Positions 5,973 through 13,526 of a stretch of 13,678 nt of DNA are shown here, one piece after another. Made by a program: the position numbers and the translations under genes. The notes beneath the pieces were generated by a model, which made no database searches, was not told the DNA's origin, and was given only the letters and a program-made list of their open reading frames with translations. The stretch's first letter is position 1; each line of letters opens with the position of its first letter. Source of the stretch: JBHHZI01 sp046757965 (GTDB lineage Bacteria; Acidobacteriota; Polarisedimenticolia; SMYD01); the NCBI GenBank assembly GCA_046757965.1, contig JBHHZI010000089.1, forward strand, positions 1-13,678. Reading direction: 5' to 3'.

Positions 5973-7874
5973 ATGGGGCCCCCCAGCCTTCCCGGCAGTT
6001 GCGCCGATCTGAGAACGGCCGCCATCTCTCGCCTGCTGTCGGCCTGGCGCGCCGGCGGACGGTTCGAGGGCGAGCTGGCCAGCAGCGCGCTGTCGACGGC
6101 GACGGCTTCCTTCGCCCTGGAACTGTTTCGCCGCACGGCGGAGCCGGCGATCCGGCCGCGCCTGGCCGCTGCCGTGCGCGGTGGCCTGCAGTGGTTGGCC
6201 ACCCACCAGAATGCCGACGGTGGTTTCGGGGACACCCCGGGCAGCCCCAGCAACAGCAGCACCACGGTGCTCGGCTGGGTGGCACTGGGCGCCGGTGCTG
6301 CCGGGGATGCGGCCTGCGAGGCGGCGGCGGAGCGGGCCGCCGACTGGTTGTCGGGCTGGGTGCAGGGCCTCTCACCGGAGACCCTGTCCCGGCACATCCT
6401 GGCGAGCTACGGAGACGACCGGACGTTCTCCGTGCCGATTCTCACCATGTGCGCGCTGGGAGGGCGTTTCGGGCACGGACCAGCGGCCTGGCGAGCCATC
6501 CCGACCATCCCGTTCGAGGTGGCCGCCGTGCCGCGCCGCTGGTTTCCCCGCCTCGGTCTGCCGATGGTCAGCTACGCCCTTCCAGCCCTCATCGCCATGG
6601 GCCAGGTCCGGCACCACCACTGCCCCTCGCGCAATCCTCTGGCGCGTCTCGTCCGTGCCGCGGTGCGCCGGCGCACGCTGCGCATCCTCGGCGAGATCCA
6701 GCCCCGCGACGGTGGTTTTCTCGAGGCGGCTCCCCTGACCAGCTTCGTGGCCATGAGCCTCATCGGCAGCGGCGCGGCCACACACCCGGTGGTGAGCCGC
6801 GCGGTCGACTTCCTCCTGACCACCGTCCGGGACGACGGGTCCTGGCCCATCGACACCAGCCTGACGACCTGGTTGACGACGCTCTCGGTGACGGCGCTAG
6901 CGGGTGGGGGCGAACTTGCTCGGCACCTCGATGCCGGCCGGCGCCGGCAACTGCGCGATGGGTTACTGGCCCGGCAGTACCGCGACGAGCATCCCTACAC
7001 ACTGGCCTCACCGGGTGGCTGGGCCTGGACCGATGCCAGCGGCGGGGTGCCGGATGCCGACGACACGGCGGGCGCACTCGTGGCGCTGCGCCATCTGAGC
7101 GATGCGGCGGACGATACAGACGGAGCCGCGGTGGATCGTGCCGCGGCGCAAGGTGTGCGCTGGCTCATCGACCTCCAGAACCGCGATGGGGGGATCCCGA
7201 CGTTCTGCCGCGGCTGGGGCAAGTTGCCGTTCGACCGCAGCAGCCCCGACCTCACCGCTCATGCTCTCCGCGCCTGGGACGGCTGGCGTGACCGGCTGCC
7301 GCCGGCCCTGGCGGTTCGCGTGCGTCGCGCCATGGAGCGGGCCGTCGACCATCTCATCGATACCCAGACCGACGGGGGCGAATGGGTGCCGCTCTGGTTC
7401 GGCAACCAGCACACTCCCGGGCAGACCAGTCCGCTGTACGGGACCGCGCGTGTGCTGTGCGCGTCGGCGATCGACCCGGCCGACGGGAGACGCCGCGCTC
7501 GCTGGGAGGCGGCGATGCTCCGGGGCCTGCGCTGGCTGGTTGCCGCGCAGGGTGCCGACGGGGGCTGGGGCGGGGCCCCCGGAGGGACGCCGAGCGTCGA
7601 GGAGACCGCCCTGGCGGTGGAGGCGCTGGCCGGGTTCGACGAGCGGCAGGCGCCCGGCGTGGAGGCGGCCATCGAGCGCGGTCTGATCTGGTTGCGCGCG
7701 GCCACGGCAGGCGGCACGCAGTTCCCTGCCGCCCCCATCGGTCTGTACTTCGCCCGGCTCTGGTACCACGAGCGGCTCTACCCGGTCATCTTCACCGTGG
7801 CAGCGCTCGTCAAGCTCGCCGGCCGGCAACGGCTCAGTCGATGCCGCTCGCCATCCAGCGAATCGGCCGGCTGA
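5973..7874 (+). CDS. Squalene-hopene-cyclase-family class II terpene cyclase
   Basis: The product has 633 residues, about the size of bacterial squalene-hopene cyclases. The catalytic acid motif D361-A-D363-D364-T follows PGGWAW, as in the family. QW-type repeats include QNADGGFGDT (79-88), RDDGSWPIDT (286-295), QNRDGGIP followed by FDRSSPDLTAHAL, and QGADGGWGG near the C-terminus. The N-terminal GRFEGELASSALSTATA matches the start of the fold, so the enzyme looks complete. Such enzymes protonate a polyene or epoxide and cyclise it, usually attached to the inner membrane. Substrate is open: squalene, a linear polyprenyl diphosphate or a polyprenol derivative. The gene follows the barrel gene in the same frame after a TGA and nine nt, with only a weak ribosome site, so coupling is likely. 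Its last 41 bp overlap the convergent transporter gene. Family is firm and product unknown. Confidence 0.93.
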   Translation: MGPPSLPGSCADLRTAAISRLLSAWRAGGRFEGELASSALSTATASFALELFRRTAEPAIRPRLAAAVRGGLQWLATHQNADGGFGDTPGSPSNSSTTVLGWVALGAGAAGDAACEAAAERAADWLSGWVQGLSPETLSRHILASYGDDRTFSVPILTMCALGGRFGHGPAAWRAIPTIPFEVAAVPRRWFPRLGLPMVSYALPALIAMGQVRHHHCPSRNPLARLVRAAVRRRTLRILGEIQPRDGGFLEAAPLTSFVAMSLIGSGAATHPVVSRAVDFLLTTVRDDGSWPIDTSLTTWLTTLSVTALAGGGELARHLDAGRRRQLRDGLLARQYRDEHPYTLASPGGWAWTDASGGVPDADDTAGALVALRHLSDAADDTDGAAVDRAAAQGVRWLIDLQNRDGGIPTFCRGWGKLPFDRSSPDLTAHALRAWDGWRDRLPPALAVRVRRAMERAVDHLIDTQTDGGEWVPLWFGNQHTPGQTSPLYGTARVLCASAIDPADGRRRARWEAAMLRGLRWLVAAQGADGGWGGAPGGTPSVEETALAVEALAGFDERQAPGVEAAIERGLIWLRAATAGGTQFPAAPIGLYFARLWYHERLYPVIFTVAALVKLAGRQRLSRCRSPSSESAG

Positions 7875-9357
7875 AGAGAAGAAAGAGAATGCCGGCGACC
7901 ACCACCACCGTGGCCACGGTGCCGAAGAGCTGGGACTGGGGCATCGATTCGATGTAGCCGGCGGCCAGCCCGGCGATCAGATTGCCCAGGGCCGCGCCCA
8001 TGAACCAGGTGCCCATCATCTGCCCGACCATCCGGTCCGGTGAGAGCTTGGTGACGCTGCTGAGGCCTACGGGGCTGAGACTGAGCTCGCCGACGGTGTG
8101 CAGGAAGTAGGTGGTCACCAGCCACATCGGGCTGACGCGTGAGCCATCGGTGGCGAAGGTTGCTCCCCACGCCAGGACGAAGAAGCCCGAGCCCATCACG
8201 ATCAGGCCGTAGCCGAACTTCGCCCCGATGGACGGATTGTTCGACCCCAGCTTCACCCACAGCATGCCGATCACCGGGGCCAGCGCGATGATGAACAGGG
8301 GGTTGATCGACTGGAACCAGGTCACCGGCATCTGCCAGCCGAAGAACACCAGGTCGGTCTGGTCGCGGGCGAACAGGTTGAGGGCGGTGCTGGCCTGCTC
8401 GAAGCCGGACCAGAAGATCGCCGCACCCAGAAAGAGGAGGGCAATGACGGCGACCCTTTTCTTCTCCGTGGCGTTGTGGCAGCCGAACAGGATGATGAAG
8501 CCGAAGTATAGGACCGCCAGCACCACCACGATGACGCCGGTCATCTGCGCGAACGACACCAGCGTGAGAGGCAGGAGCGTGTATGACGAGCCGAACAGGG
8601 CGACCGAATAGGTGATGCCGGAAGCGTTGGCCCCGGCGACCCCGGCGATCAGCACGGCCAGGACACCCAGGCCGATGAGGAACTTCTTCAGGCTGTCCCG
8701 GCGGGAGGCGGGGTCGGCGAAGTCCGGCTTGATGTGTCCCGCGTCCCCGAGATACTTCTGGCCGAAAACGTACTGGATGAGGCCGAAGGTCATGCCGACA
8801 CCGGCGGCACCGAACCCCCAGTGGGGATTGAACTGGAACAGCCAGCCGCAGACCAGCGGACCGAACATGGCGCCGATGTTGATGCCCATGTAGAAGATCG
8901 AGAACCCGGCATCCCGGCGGGCCCCTTCATCCCTGGAGTACAGGTCACCGACGATGGAGCTGACGTTCGGCTTCAGGAGTCCGGTGCCCAGGACGACCAG
9001 CAGCAGTCCGGTGTAGAAGGCGAAGGTCGTCGGCACGGCAAGGGTGTAATGACCGGCGGCGATGACGATGCCGCCGAACAGCACCGACTTGCGCTGCCCC
9101 AGGAGCCGGTCCGCGACCCACCCGCCCGGCAGGGCCAGGGCGTACACCCCGAAGGTATAGAGCCCGACGATGGCCGTGCCGGTGGGGGTGTCGAGTCCCA
9201 TGCCGCCGTCGATCAGCTTCTTGGTCATGTAGAGAATGAGCAGCGGCCGCATGCCGTAGTAGCTGAACCGCTCCCAGATCTCGGTGAAGAAGAGTGTCGA
9301 CAGGCCCCGGGGGTGCCCGAAGAATGTCTTGCCGCTCGTGGTGCTGCTCGTGTTCAT
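7834..9357 (-). CDS. POT/PTR family proton-coupled oligopeptide transporter
   Basis: The product has 507 residues and is an inner-membrane carrier of the major facilitator superfamily with about 12-14 hydrophobic segments. It has the POT signature ExxERFxYYG at residues 26-35 (EIWERFSYYG), then GGWVADRLLGQR, LKPNVSSIVGDLY and FYMGINIGAMFGP, all family hallmarks. Known members import di- and tripeptides with protons. I chose ATG 9357 over GTG 9363 because GGGAGG lies seven nt upstream of it on the minus strand. The gene is transcribed away from the cysteine desulfurase gene, from a candidate promoter at 9450-9479. Its stop lies inside the cyclase coding region (41-bp tail-to-tail overlap), so no room is left for a separate terminator. 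It shows no obvious functional tie to the terpenoid genes; a few POT relatives move other small molecules, so peptide specificity is inferred. Confidence 0.94.
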   Translation of the reverse strand: MNTSSTTSGKTFFGHPRGLSTLFFTEIWERFSYYGMRPLLILYMTKKLIDGGMGLDTPTGTAIVGLYTFGVYALALPGGWVADRLLGQRKSVLFGGIVIAAGHYTLAVPTTFAFYTGLLLVVLGTGLLKPNVSSIVGDLYSRDEGARRDAGFSIFYMGINIGAMFGPLVCGWLFQFNPHWGFGAAGVGMTFGLIQYVFGQKYLGDAGHIKPDFADPASRRDSLKKFLIGLGVLAVLIAGVAGANASGITYSVALFGSSYTLLPLTLVSFAQMTGVIVVVLAVLYFGFIILFGCHNATEKKRVAVIALLFLGAAIFWSGFEQASTALNLFARDQTDLVFFGWQMPVTWFQSINPLFIIALAPVIGMLWVKLGSNNPSIGAKFGYGLIVMGSGFFVLAWGATFATDGSRVSPMWLVTTYFLHTVGELSLSPVGLSSVTKLSPDRMVGQMMGTWFMGAALGNLIAGLAAGYIESMPQSQLFGTVATVVVVAGILFLLFSRPIRWMASGID

Positions 9358-9449
9358 CCACACGCCTCCCGAGAAGAATGAGGTTCCGTCCCTCTCGGAC
9401 TGGCGTGTTCGGTGAGAAGGAGGGGGGTCTGCGTCTTGCGCTCGGGTCG

Positions 9450-9479
9450 TATCTATCCTGTTTTTCGGTCAAAAGTCAA
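9450..9479 (-). promoter_or_regulatory. Candidate sigma70-type promoter for the POT transporter gene
   Basis: On the minus strand TTGACT (9474-9479), five of six matches to the -35 consensus, is followed after 18 bp by TAGATA (9450-9455), a weak -10 box. Transcription would begin near 9443, giving a 5' leader of about 85 nt before the ATG at 9357. A direct repeat GTCAA-AA-GTCAA overlaps the -35 box and could bind a regulator. Confidence 0.45.
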
Positions 9480-9485
9480 CTCGAA

Positions 9486-9495
9486 TCTGGCCAGA
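9486..9495. repeat. Perfect 10-bp palindrome between divergent promoters
   Basis: TCTGGCCAGA reads the same on both strands. It sits between the -35 box of the leftward promoter and the extended -10 box of the rightward one, where a shared operator would be expected. A half-site TGGCCAG recurs at 9529-9535. Regulator unknown; ten bases in GC-rich DNA could also be chance. Confidence 0.3.
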
Positions 9496-9509
9496 AATCA
9501 TCGAAGCAG

Positions 9510-9518
9510 TGCCATAAT
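9510..9518 (+). promoter_or_regulatory. Candidate extended -10 promoter for the cysteine desulfurase gene
   Basis: TGCCATAAT fits the extended -10 pattern TGn followed by CATAAT (five of six consensus bases). No convincing -35 box is seen at the usual distance, which extended -10 promoters can tolerate. Transcription would begin near 9525 and leave a leader of about 140 nt before the ATG at 9664. Confidence 0.35.
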
Positions 9519-9570
9519 GGCCCATGGTTGGCCAGGAGTCCGGCTCGATCACGCGTGGGCCGGACGCCGG

Positions 9571-9609
9571 TCCGACGGTTGCGCGTCCGACGGTCACGCC
9601 TCCGATGGC
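9571..9609 (+). repeat. Three tandem copies of a 15-bp-period repeat in the desulfurase leader
   Basis: TCCGACGGT occurs at 9571-9579 and 9586-9594, and a variant TCCGATGGC at 9601-9609, with exactly 15 bp between starts. Conceptual translation of the frame gives an SDG motif three times. The array lies in the expected 5' leader of the cysteine desulfurase gene. It may be a protein-binding array, a remnant of duplication, or chance low complexity. Confidence 0.55.
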
Positions 9610-9663
9610 CGTGTGGCCGGTGGGAGCGATCGGAGAGGATTTGTCTCTTCCGGGTCAGACACG

Positions 9664-10815
9664 ATGAGCGATGCACCGCGCATCTATCTCGATCACAACG
9701 CCACGACGCCGGTCGATGCGCGGGTTCTGGCGGCAATGCTGCCGACCCTGCGGGAGAACTTCGCCAACGCCGCCAGCCCTCATCGCGCCGGCGAGGCGGC
9801 GGCCGCCGCCGTCGATCGGGCCCGCGGGCAGGTGGCCGCGCTGCTCGGTGCGGACCCCCGCGAGATCGTCTGGACGAGCGGGGCCACCGAGTCGAACAAT
9901 CTTGCCCTCAAGGGCGTGGCGGCATCATCGGTGCATGCCGCTCGACGTCGGCACATCGTCACGGTGCGCACCGAACACCTGGCGGTGCTCGACCCGTGCC
10001 GCCATCTGGCCCAGCAGGGCTTCGAGCTCACCGTCCTGGGAGTTGATGGTCAAGGGCGCGTCGATCTCGACGCGCTGGCCGCGACGCTGCGCGACGACAC
10101 GCTGCTGGTATCGATCATGTACGCCAACAACGAGACCGGCGTGATCCATCCAGTCGAGGACATCGGGCGGCTCTGCAAGGCCCGTGGCGTGCTCTTCCAC
10201 ACCGATGCCACCCAGGCGTTCGGCCGCTGCCCGATCGACGTGGAGGCCATGGGGATCGACCTTCTCAGCCTGTCGGCCCACAAGGCATACGGGCCCAAGG
10301 GCGCCGGCGCGCTGTACGTGCGGCGCAGAAGACCGCGCGTGCGGTGTGAGCCGCTGCTCCACGGCGGCGGCCACGAGCGAGGGCGACGCTCGGGCACCCT
10401 CAACGTACCGGGCATCGTCGGGCTGGGGGCGGCTGCGGAGATCTGCGCCAGGGAGATGGACGGGGAATGGTCGCGACTCGGACGCCTTCGCAACCACCTG
10501 GAGAAGGAGCTGGTTCATCTCGTGGCGGGCACGACCGTCCACGGTGAAGGCGCGAGACGCCTGGCCAACACATCGAACATGAGTTTCCCGGGTCGATCGA
10601 GCGAGTCCCTGATGAAGAAGATGCCGGAGATCGCCGTCTCCTCGAGTTCCGCCTGCACCAGCGCGACGCGCATGCCCAGCTACGTGCTCGCGGCACACGG
10701 TCTTGCCGGCGACGTCATACGCAGCAGCATCCGGTTCTCCCTGGGGCGCTCCACCACCGATGACGAGATCGAGCAGACCATCCGGCGGGTGGCGGCCTGC
10801 TGCCAGGCCGCGTGA
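9664..10815 (+). CDS. Cysteine desulfurase, IscS/NifS type
   Basis: The product has 383 residues. It removes sulfur from cysteine, giving alanine and an enzyme persulfide used for Fe-S cluster and other sulfur cofactor assembly. The start at 9664 gives the classic N-terminus IYLDHNATTPV; the frame is open farther upstream, but that extension is not family-like. TSGATESNN (71-79), TEH (H105), DATQAFG (181-187), the PLP-binding lysine K207 in LSAHKAYGPKG, and the catalytic loop SSSSACTSA with C331 are all present. Only 52 residues follow the cysteine, fewer than in E. coli IscS, so the tail that contacts IscU is probably shortened. No iscU, iscA or iscR gene is nearby. No good ribosome site lies directly upstream; GGAGAGGA is about 25 nt away. 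It may serve the Fe-S proteins encoded at 652-5134, but this is inferred. Confidence 0.94.
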   Translation: MSDAPRIYLDHNATTPVDARVLAAMLPTLRENFANAASPHRAGEAAAAAVDRARGQVAALLGADPREIVWTSGATESNNLALKGVAASSVHAARRRHIVTVRTEHLAVLDPCRHLAQQGFELTVLGVDGQGRVDLDALAATLRDDTLLVSIMYANNETGVIHPVEDIGRLCKARGVLFHTDATQAFGRCPIDVEAMGIDLLSLSAHKAYGPKGAGALYVRRRRPRVRCEPLLHGGGHERGRRSGTLNVPGIVGLGAAAEICAREMDGEWSRLGRLRNHLEKELVHLVAGTTVHGEGARRLANTSNMSFPGRSSESLMKKMPEIAVSSSSACTSATRMPSYVLAAHGLAGDVIRSSIRFSLGRSTTDDEIEQTIRRVAACCQAA

Positions 10816-10862
10816 GCGGCACCGGTGAATGGCCGGTCCGTCCCGTCACGAGGAGCACGAAC

Positions 10863-12266
10863 ATGGCATGGCGCCTGACGATCCCTTCTCCCCTGGTCAT
10901 CGGCAGCCTGCTGGCGGTGATGTTGTCTCTCCCGACTCCCACCGCCTCGTCGGTTCCGGACCTCGTCCTGCGCGGCGGCCACCGCTTCGACACCACCAGG
11001 CAGGTGATGGTGAAGAACACCGGCATCGTCGTCATCCGCGGCCGGTTCATGCAGGTGGGCGGGGACCCGACGGCGTTCGCCGGACCCGGGGCGAAGATCG
11101 TCACGTTGGCGGATGACGACTACATCCTCCCCGGCCTCATCGATCTGCATGCTCACTACAACATGACTCTCAACAAGATCCGGCGAGAAGAGACGCGGTC
11201 GATGCCGATCATCTACCTCGCCAACGGGGTCACCTTGACCTTTCCGGCGGGTGAACTGGATCCCGAGGCGATGCTGGCGGCGCGCCGGCGCATCGAGGCC
11301 GGCGAGCAGGTGGGCCCGCGCCTGCTCAGCAGCGGGCCGTACTTCGGGCCGGCGCGGCCCGGCTGGAACCCGGACGCCACCAGCGAGGAGATCCGTCGCG
11401 AGATCGACTTCTGGGCGTCACGAGGCGTGGCCGGGATCAAGGTGAAGCGGATCTCGGCCCGCCACCTCGCCGCGGTGATCGAGGCGGCTCATGCCCATGG
11501 CCTGACCGTCACCGGACACCTGGACTCGGGGTTTCACGATACGGTCAACTCTCGGGATGCCATCCGGATGGGCATCGACCGCATCGAGCATTTCCTGGGC
11601 GGTGATGCCATCGACCCGGCGCGCCCGGCTTATGATTCCCTGGTCGACGTGACGCCTGGTACGCCGGCGTTCGCGCGTATCGTCGATCTGTTCCTGAAGG
11701 CCCACGTCTACTTCGATGCCACGCTCACGGCCTACGGCTATTTTGCCGACCGCGGCGAGGCGTACGACCCGTGGGTGGAGGAACGGCAGTTTTTCACGCC
11801 GTACGCCCGCCAGATCACCGGGAACCGGCGGCCGCGCATCGAGGCGTTCGGTCGCATCTACGAGGTCAAGCAGGCGACGCTGAAGGCCTTCTTCGATGCC
11901 GGGGGCGCCGGCCTCATCACCCTCGGCACCGACCACGCGAGCACGGGCGAGTTTCTGCCCGGCTTCTCGGTCCACCGGGAGATGCACGCCATGGTGCTGG
12001 CCGGTCTGCCCGCCGCCGCGGTGCTCGACATCGCCACCATCAACGGTGCCCGCGCTCTGAATCTGGGCGATCGCCTCGGCTCGGTGGAGACCGGCAAGTG
12101 GGCCGACCTCATCGTCGTGCGGGGCAACCCACTGGCCGACATCACGAACACCCGCCAGGTGCGGGCGGTGATGAAGAACGGCGTGCTCTACGATCCGGGC
12201 GAGTTACTCGACAGCGTGCGCGACACCATCGGCCCCGCTGATGCCTCCGAGGCGGCTGACTGGTAA
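10863..12266 (+). CDS. Exported amidohydrolase, imidazolonepropionase-like
   Basis: The product has 467 residues; ATG 10863 has GAGGAG (10850-10855) seven nt upstream. The frame is open to 10812, but that start would bury the signal peptide. Residues 1-30 look like a Sec signal: MAWR, a hydrophobic core LVIGSLLAVMLSL, then PTPTASS with likely cleavage near residue 28-30. The mature part is a metal-dependent amidohydrolase: H96-A-H98 in GLIDLHAHYN, probable carboxylated lysine K193 (GIKVKR), H219 (TGHLD), H243 (IEHF) and D357 (LGTDHAS), followed by the family end NGARALNLGDRLGSVETGKWADLIV. All metal ligands are present, so it should be active, probably in the periplasm. Relatives hydrolyse cyclic amides or C-terminal dipeptides; the substrate here is unknown. 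It follows the desulfurase gene after 47 bp, probably co-transcribed. Confidence 0.92.
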   Translation: MAWRLTIPSPLVIGSLLAVMLSLPTPTASSVPDLVLRGGHRFDTTRQVMVKNTGIVVIRGRFMQVGGDPTAFAGPGAKIVTLADDDYILPGLIDLHAHYNMTLNKIRREETRSMPIIYLANGVTLTFPAGELDPEAMLAARRRIEAGEQVGPRLLSSGPYFGPARPGWNPDATSEEIRREIDFWASRGVAGIKVKRISARHLAAVIEAAHAHGLTVTGHLDSGFHDTVNSRDAIRMGIDRIEHFLGGDAIDPARPAYDSLVDVTPGTPAFARIVDLFLKAHVYFDATLTAYGYFADRGEAYDPWVEERQFFTPYARQITGNRRPRIEAFGRIYEVKQATLKAFFDAGGAGLITLGTDHASTGEFLPGFSVHREMHAMVLAGLPAAAVLDIATINGARALNLGDRLGSVETGKWADLIVVRGNPLADITNTRQVRAVMKNGVLYDPGELLDSVRDTIGPADASEAADW

Positions 12267-12274
12267 ACGACGCG

Positions 12275-12298
12275 GTCCCGGCGCGCGCCGGCGGGGAC
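12275..12298. terminator. GC-rich hairpin between convergent genes
   Basis: GTCCC (12275-12279) can pair with GGGAC (12294-12298), and the interior contains the perfect palindrome CCGGCGCGCGCCGG. It lies in the 61-bp spacer between the amidohydrolase stop and the stop of the convergent ATPase gene, where a shared terminator would be useful. There is no T-run on the + side and only a short TTT on the - side, so intrinsic termination is uncertain. Confidence 0.4.
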
Positions 12299-12327
12299 GT
12301 CGAGTACGAAGAGATTCTTGTCGGCGT

Positions 12328-13491
12328 TCACGGGGATCCCTTGTCGAACAGGCGGCCGGGCTCTGCCAGCGCGTGCAGCGGAACGACCTCGACATGATCG
12401 CTCATGCGGTATCGCCGGCTGCCGGGGTAGACGACGGCTACGCGGTCGAGGCCGAGGTCCTCCAGGGCGATGCGGATCGATGGCGTGAACCGGGGTGCGT
12501 CAGCGCGCTTGCACTCGATGCCCAGCAACCGATCGCCGCGGCGCAGCAACAGGTCGATCTCGGCACCCTGGTGCGTGGCCCAGAACCAGGCGGCGTCGTG
12601 GGGCTCGCTCGCGAGGATCTGCTCGATGACGAACCCCTCCCAGGAGGCGCCGAGCTTGGGATGCGAGAGCAGCCCCTTCTCCGTGGTGATGCCCAGGAGC
12701 GCGTGCAGGAGGCCCGTGTCGCGCACGTAGACCTTGGGCGACCTCACCTGGCGCTTCTTGAGGTTGGCGTGCCAGGGCTGGATCTGGCGAAGCATCAGAG
12801 CGTCGGTCAGCAGGTCGAGGTAACGGCGGCAGGTGGTATGGCTCACACCGAGGGCCCGGGCGGGCTCCGAGCTGTTCCAGACCTGCCCGTGATAGTGCGC
12901 CACCATCGTCCACAGTCGGTGCAAAGCGGCGGCCGGGAGGCGCACGCCCCACTGCGGCAAGTCCCGCTCCAACAGGGTCTGGATGAACTGTCTCCGCCAG
13001 GTCAGGCTGTCGGCCTCGGTCCGAGCCAGATAGCCCAGCGGGAAGCCGCCCCGGCGCCACAGCCGGGAGGCGGCCTTCGCGCCGAGTTCGGCGAGGTTGA
13101 GGCCGCCGATCGCGATCCGCTCCACACGACCCGCGAGGCTCTCGGAACTCTGGCGGAGCAGATCGCCGGAGGCACTGCCGAGGATCAGAAACCGCGCCGG
13201 GTTGGTGCGGCGGTCGGCGAGCACCCGCAGGAGCGGGAACAGGTCGGGCCGCCGCTGAACCTCGTCGATCACCACGAGCCCCTCGAGTGGTCCGAGCGTG
13301 GTCATCGGCTCGTCGAGGCGGCCCAGGCTGAGGGGATCCTCGAGATCGAAGTAATTGGGAGAATCCTCGGAGAGAATCTCCCGCGCCAGGGTCGTCTTCC
13401 CGGCCTGGCGCGGCCCGGTCAGGACGACGATGGGACTTCGGGCGAGAGCCTCCCGAATGGTTCCCAGAATCGCCTCTCGCGGCACTCTCAT
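12328..13491 (-). CDS. AAA ATPase with DUF4143 domain
   Basis: The product has 387 residues. The N-terminal AAA_14-type ATPase has Walker A GPRQAGKT (26-33), Walker B LVVIDE (72-77) and the sensor-like stretch FLILGSAS (101-108). A winged-helix-like region near 205-230 (ARALGVSHTTCRRYLDLL) follows. The C-terminal DUF4143 part has GAEIDLLL (309-316) and LGIECK (323-328), a PD-(D/E)xK-nuclease-like core with D313, E326 and K328. The family is widespread in bacteria and archaea, often as orphan or mobile genes, and its function is not established. No toxin, antitoxin or phage gene is adjacent. The ATG at 13491 lies only seven nt beyond a strong -10 box, so the message may lack a leader. The gene is convergent to the amidohydrolase. 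Confidence 0.93.
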   Translation of the reverse strand: MRVPREAILGTIREALARSPIVVLTGPRQAGKTTLAREILSEDSPNYFDLEDPLSLGRLDEPMTTLGPLEGLVVIDEVQRRPDLFPLLRVLADRRTNPARFLILGSASGDLLRQSSESLAGRVERIAIGGLNLAELGAKAASRLWRRGGFPLGYLARTEADSLTWRRQFIQTLLERDLPQWGVRLPAAALHRLWTMVAHYHGQVWNSSEPARALGVSHTTCRRYLDLLTDALMLRQIQPWHANLKKRQVRSPKVYVRDTGLLHALLGITTEKGLLSHPKLGASWEGFVIEQILASEPHDAAWFWATHQGAEIDLLLRRGDRLLGIECKRADAPRFTPSIRIALEDLGLDRVAVVYPGSRRYRMSDHVEVVPLHALAEPGRLFDKGSP

Positions 13492-13497
13492 GCAGAA

Positions 13498-13526
13498 AGT
13501 ATACCATGAATATTGTTCGCTCTTAA
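13498..13526 (-). promoter_or_regulatory. Extended -10 promoter of the AAA/DUF4143 gene, possibly leaderless
   Basis: On the minus strand TGGTATACT carries an extended -10 (TGn) with TATACT at 13498-13503, five of six consensus bases. TTAAGA at 13521-13526, 17 bp upstream, matches four of six -35 bases. The expected start of transcription, about seven nt past the -10 box, falls on the A of the start codon at 13491, and there is no ribosome site between. Confidence 0.6.

Larger units (their letters stand above)
9358..9663. other. Divergent intergenic region between transporter and cysteine desulfurase genes
   Basis: This 306-bp spacer separates two gene starts pointing away from each other. 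The middle part (about 9445-9525) is visibly richer in A and T than the surroundings and holds candidate promoters for both directions, a 10-bp palindrome and a GTCAA-AA-GTCAA direct repeat at 9469-9479. The right part (9526-9663) would be a leader of roughly 140 nt for the desulfurase gene and contains a 15-bp-period tandem repeat. The reading frame open from 9412 runs into the desulfurase but does not look like part of that protein. I saw no RNA gene. Confidence 0.7.

Noticed and set aside
5139..6206. A 355-codon minus-strand open frame opposite the barrel and cyclase genes
   Set aside because: It crosses the junction of two well-supported + strand genes and shows only shadow-type composition.
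5094..7874. The barrel and cyclase genes as one cyclase gene broken by a nonsense mutation
   Set aside because: The downstream product alone has the full length and motif order of a squalene-hopene-type cyclase, and the upstream product has its own overlapping start with a ribosome site, so they are two genes. Readthrough is kept as a separate finding.
5973..7874. Proof of hopanoid synthesis (calling the cyclase shc)
   Set aside because: Family membership does not show the substrate; no squalene-forming genes are in view and a prenyl diphosphate synthase is next door, so no gene symbol was given.
9412..9663. An 84-codon N-terminal extension of the cysteine desulfurase
   Set aside because: The extension contains the tandem repeat and candidate promoter sequence, is unlike the family, and the canonical N-terminus begins at 9664.
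12241..13509. A 422-codon open frame on the + strand opposite the AAA/DUF4143 gene
   Set aside because: The minus-strand frame carries Walker A, Walker B and the nuclease-like core; the + frame has no domain and is a GC-driven shadow.
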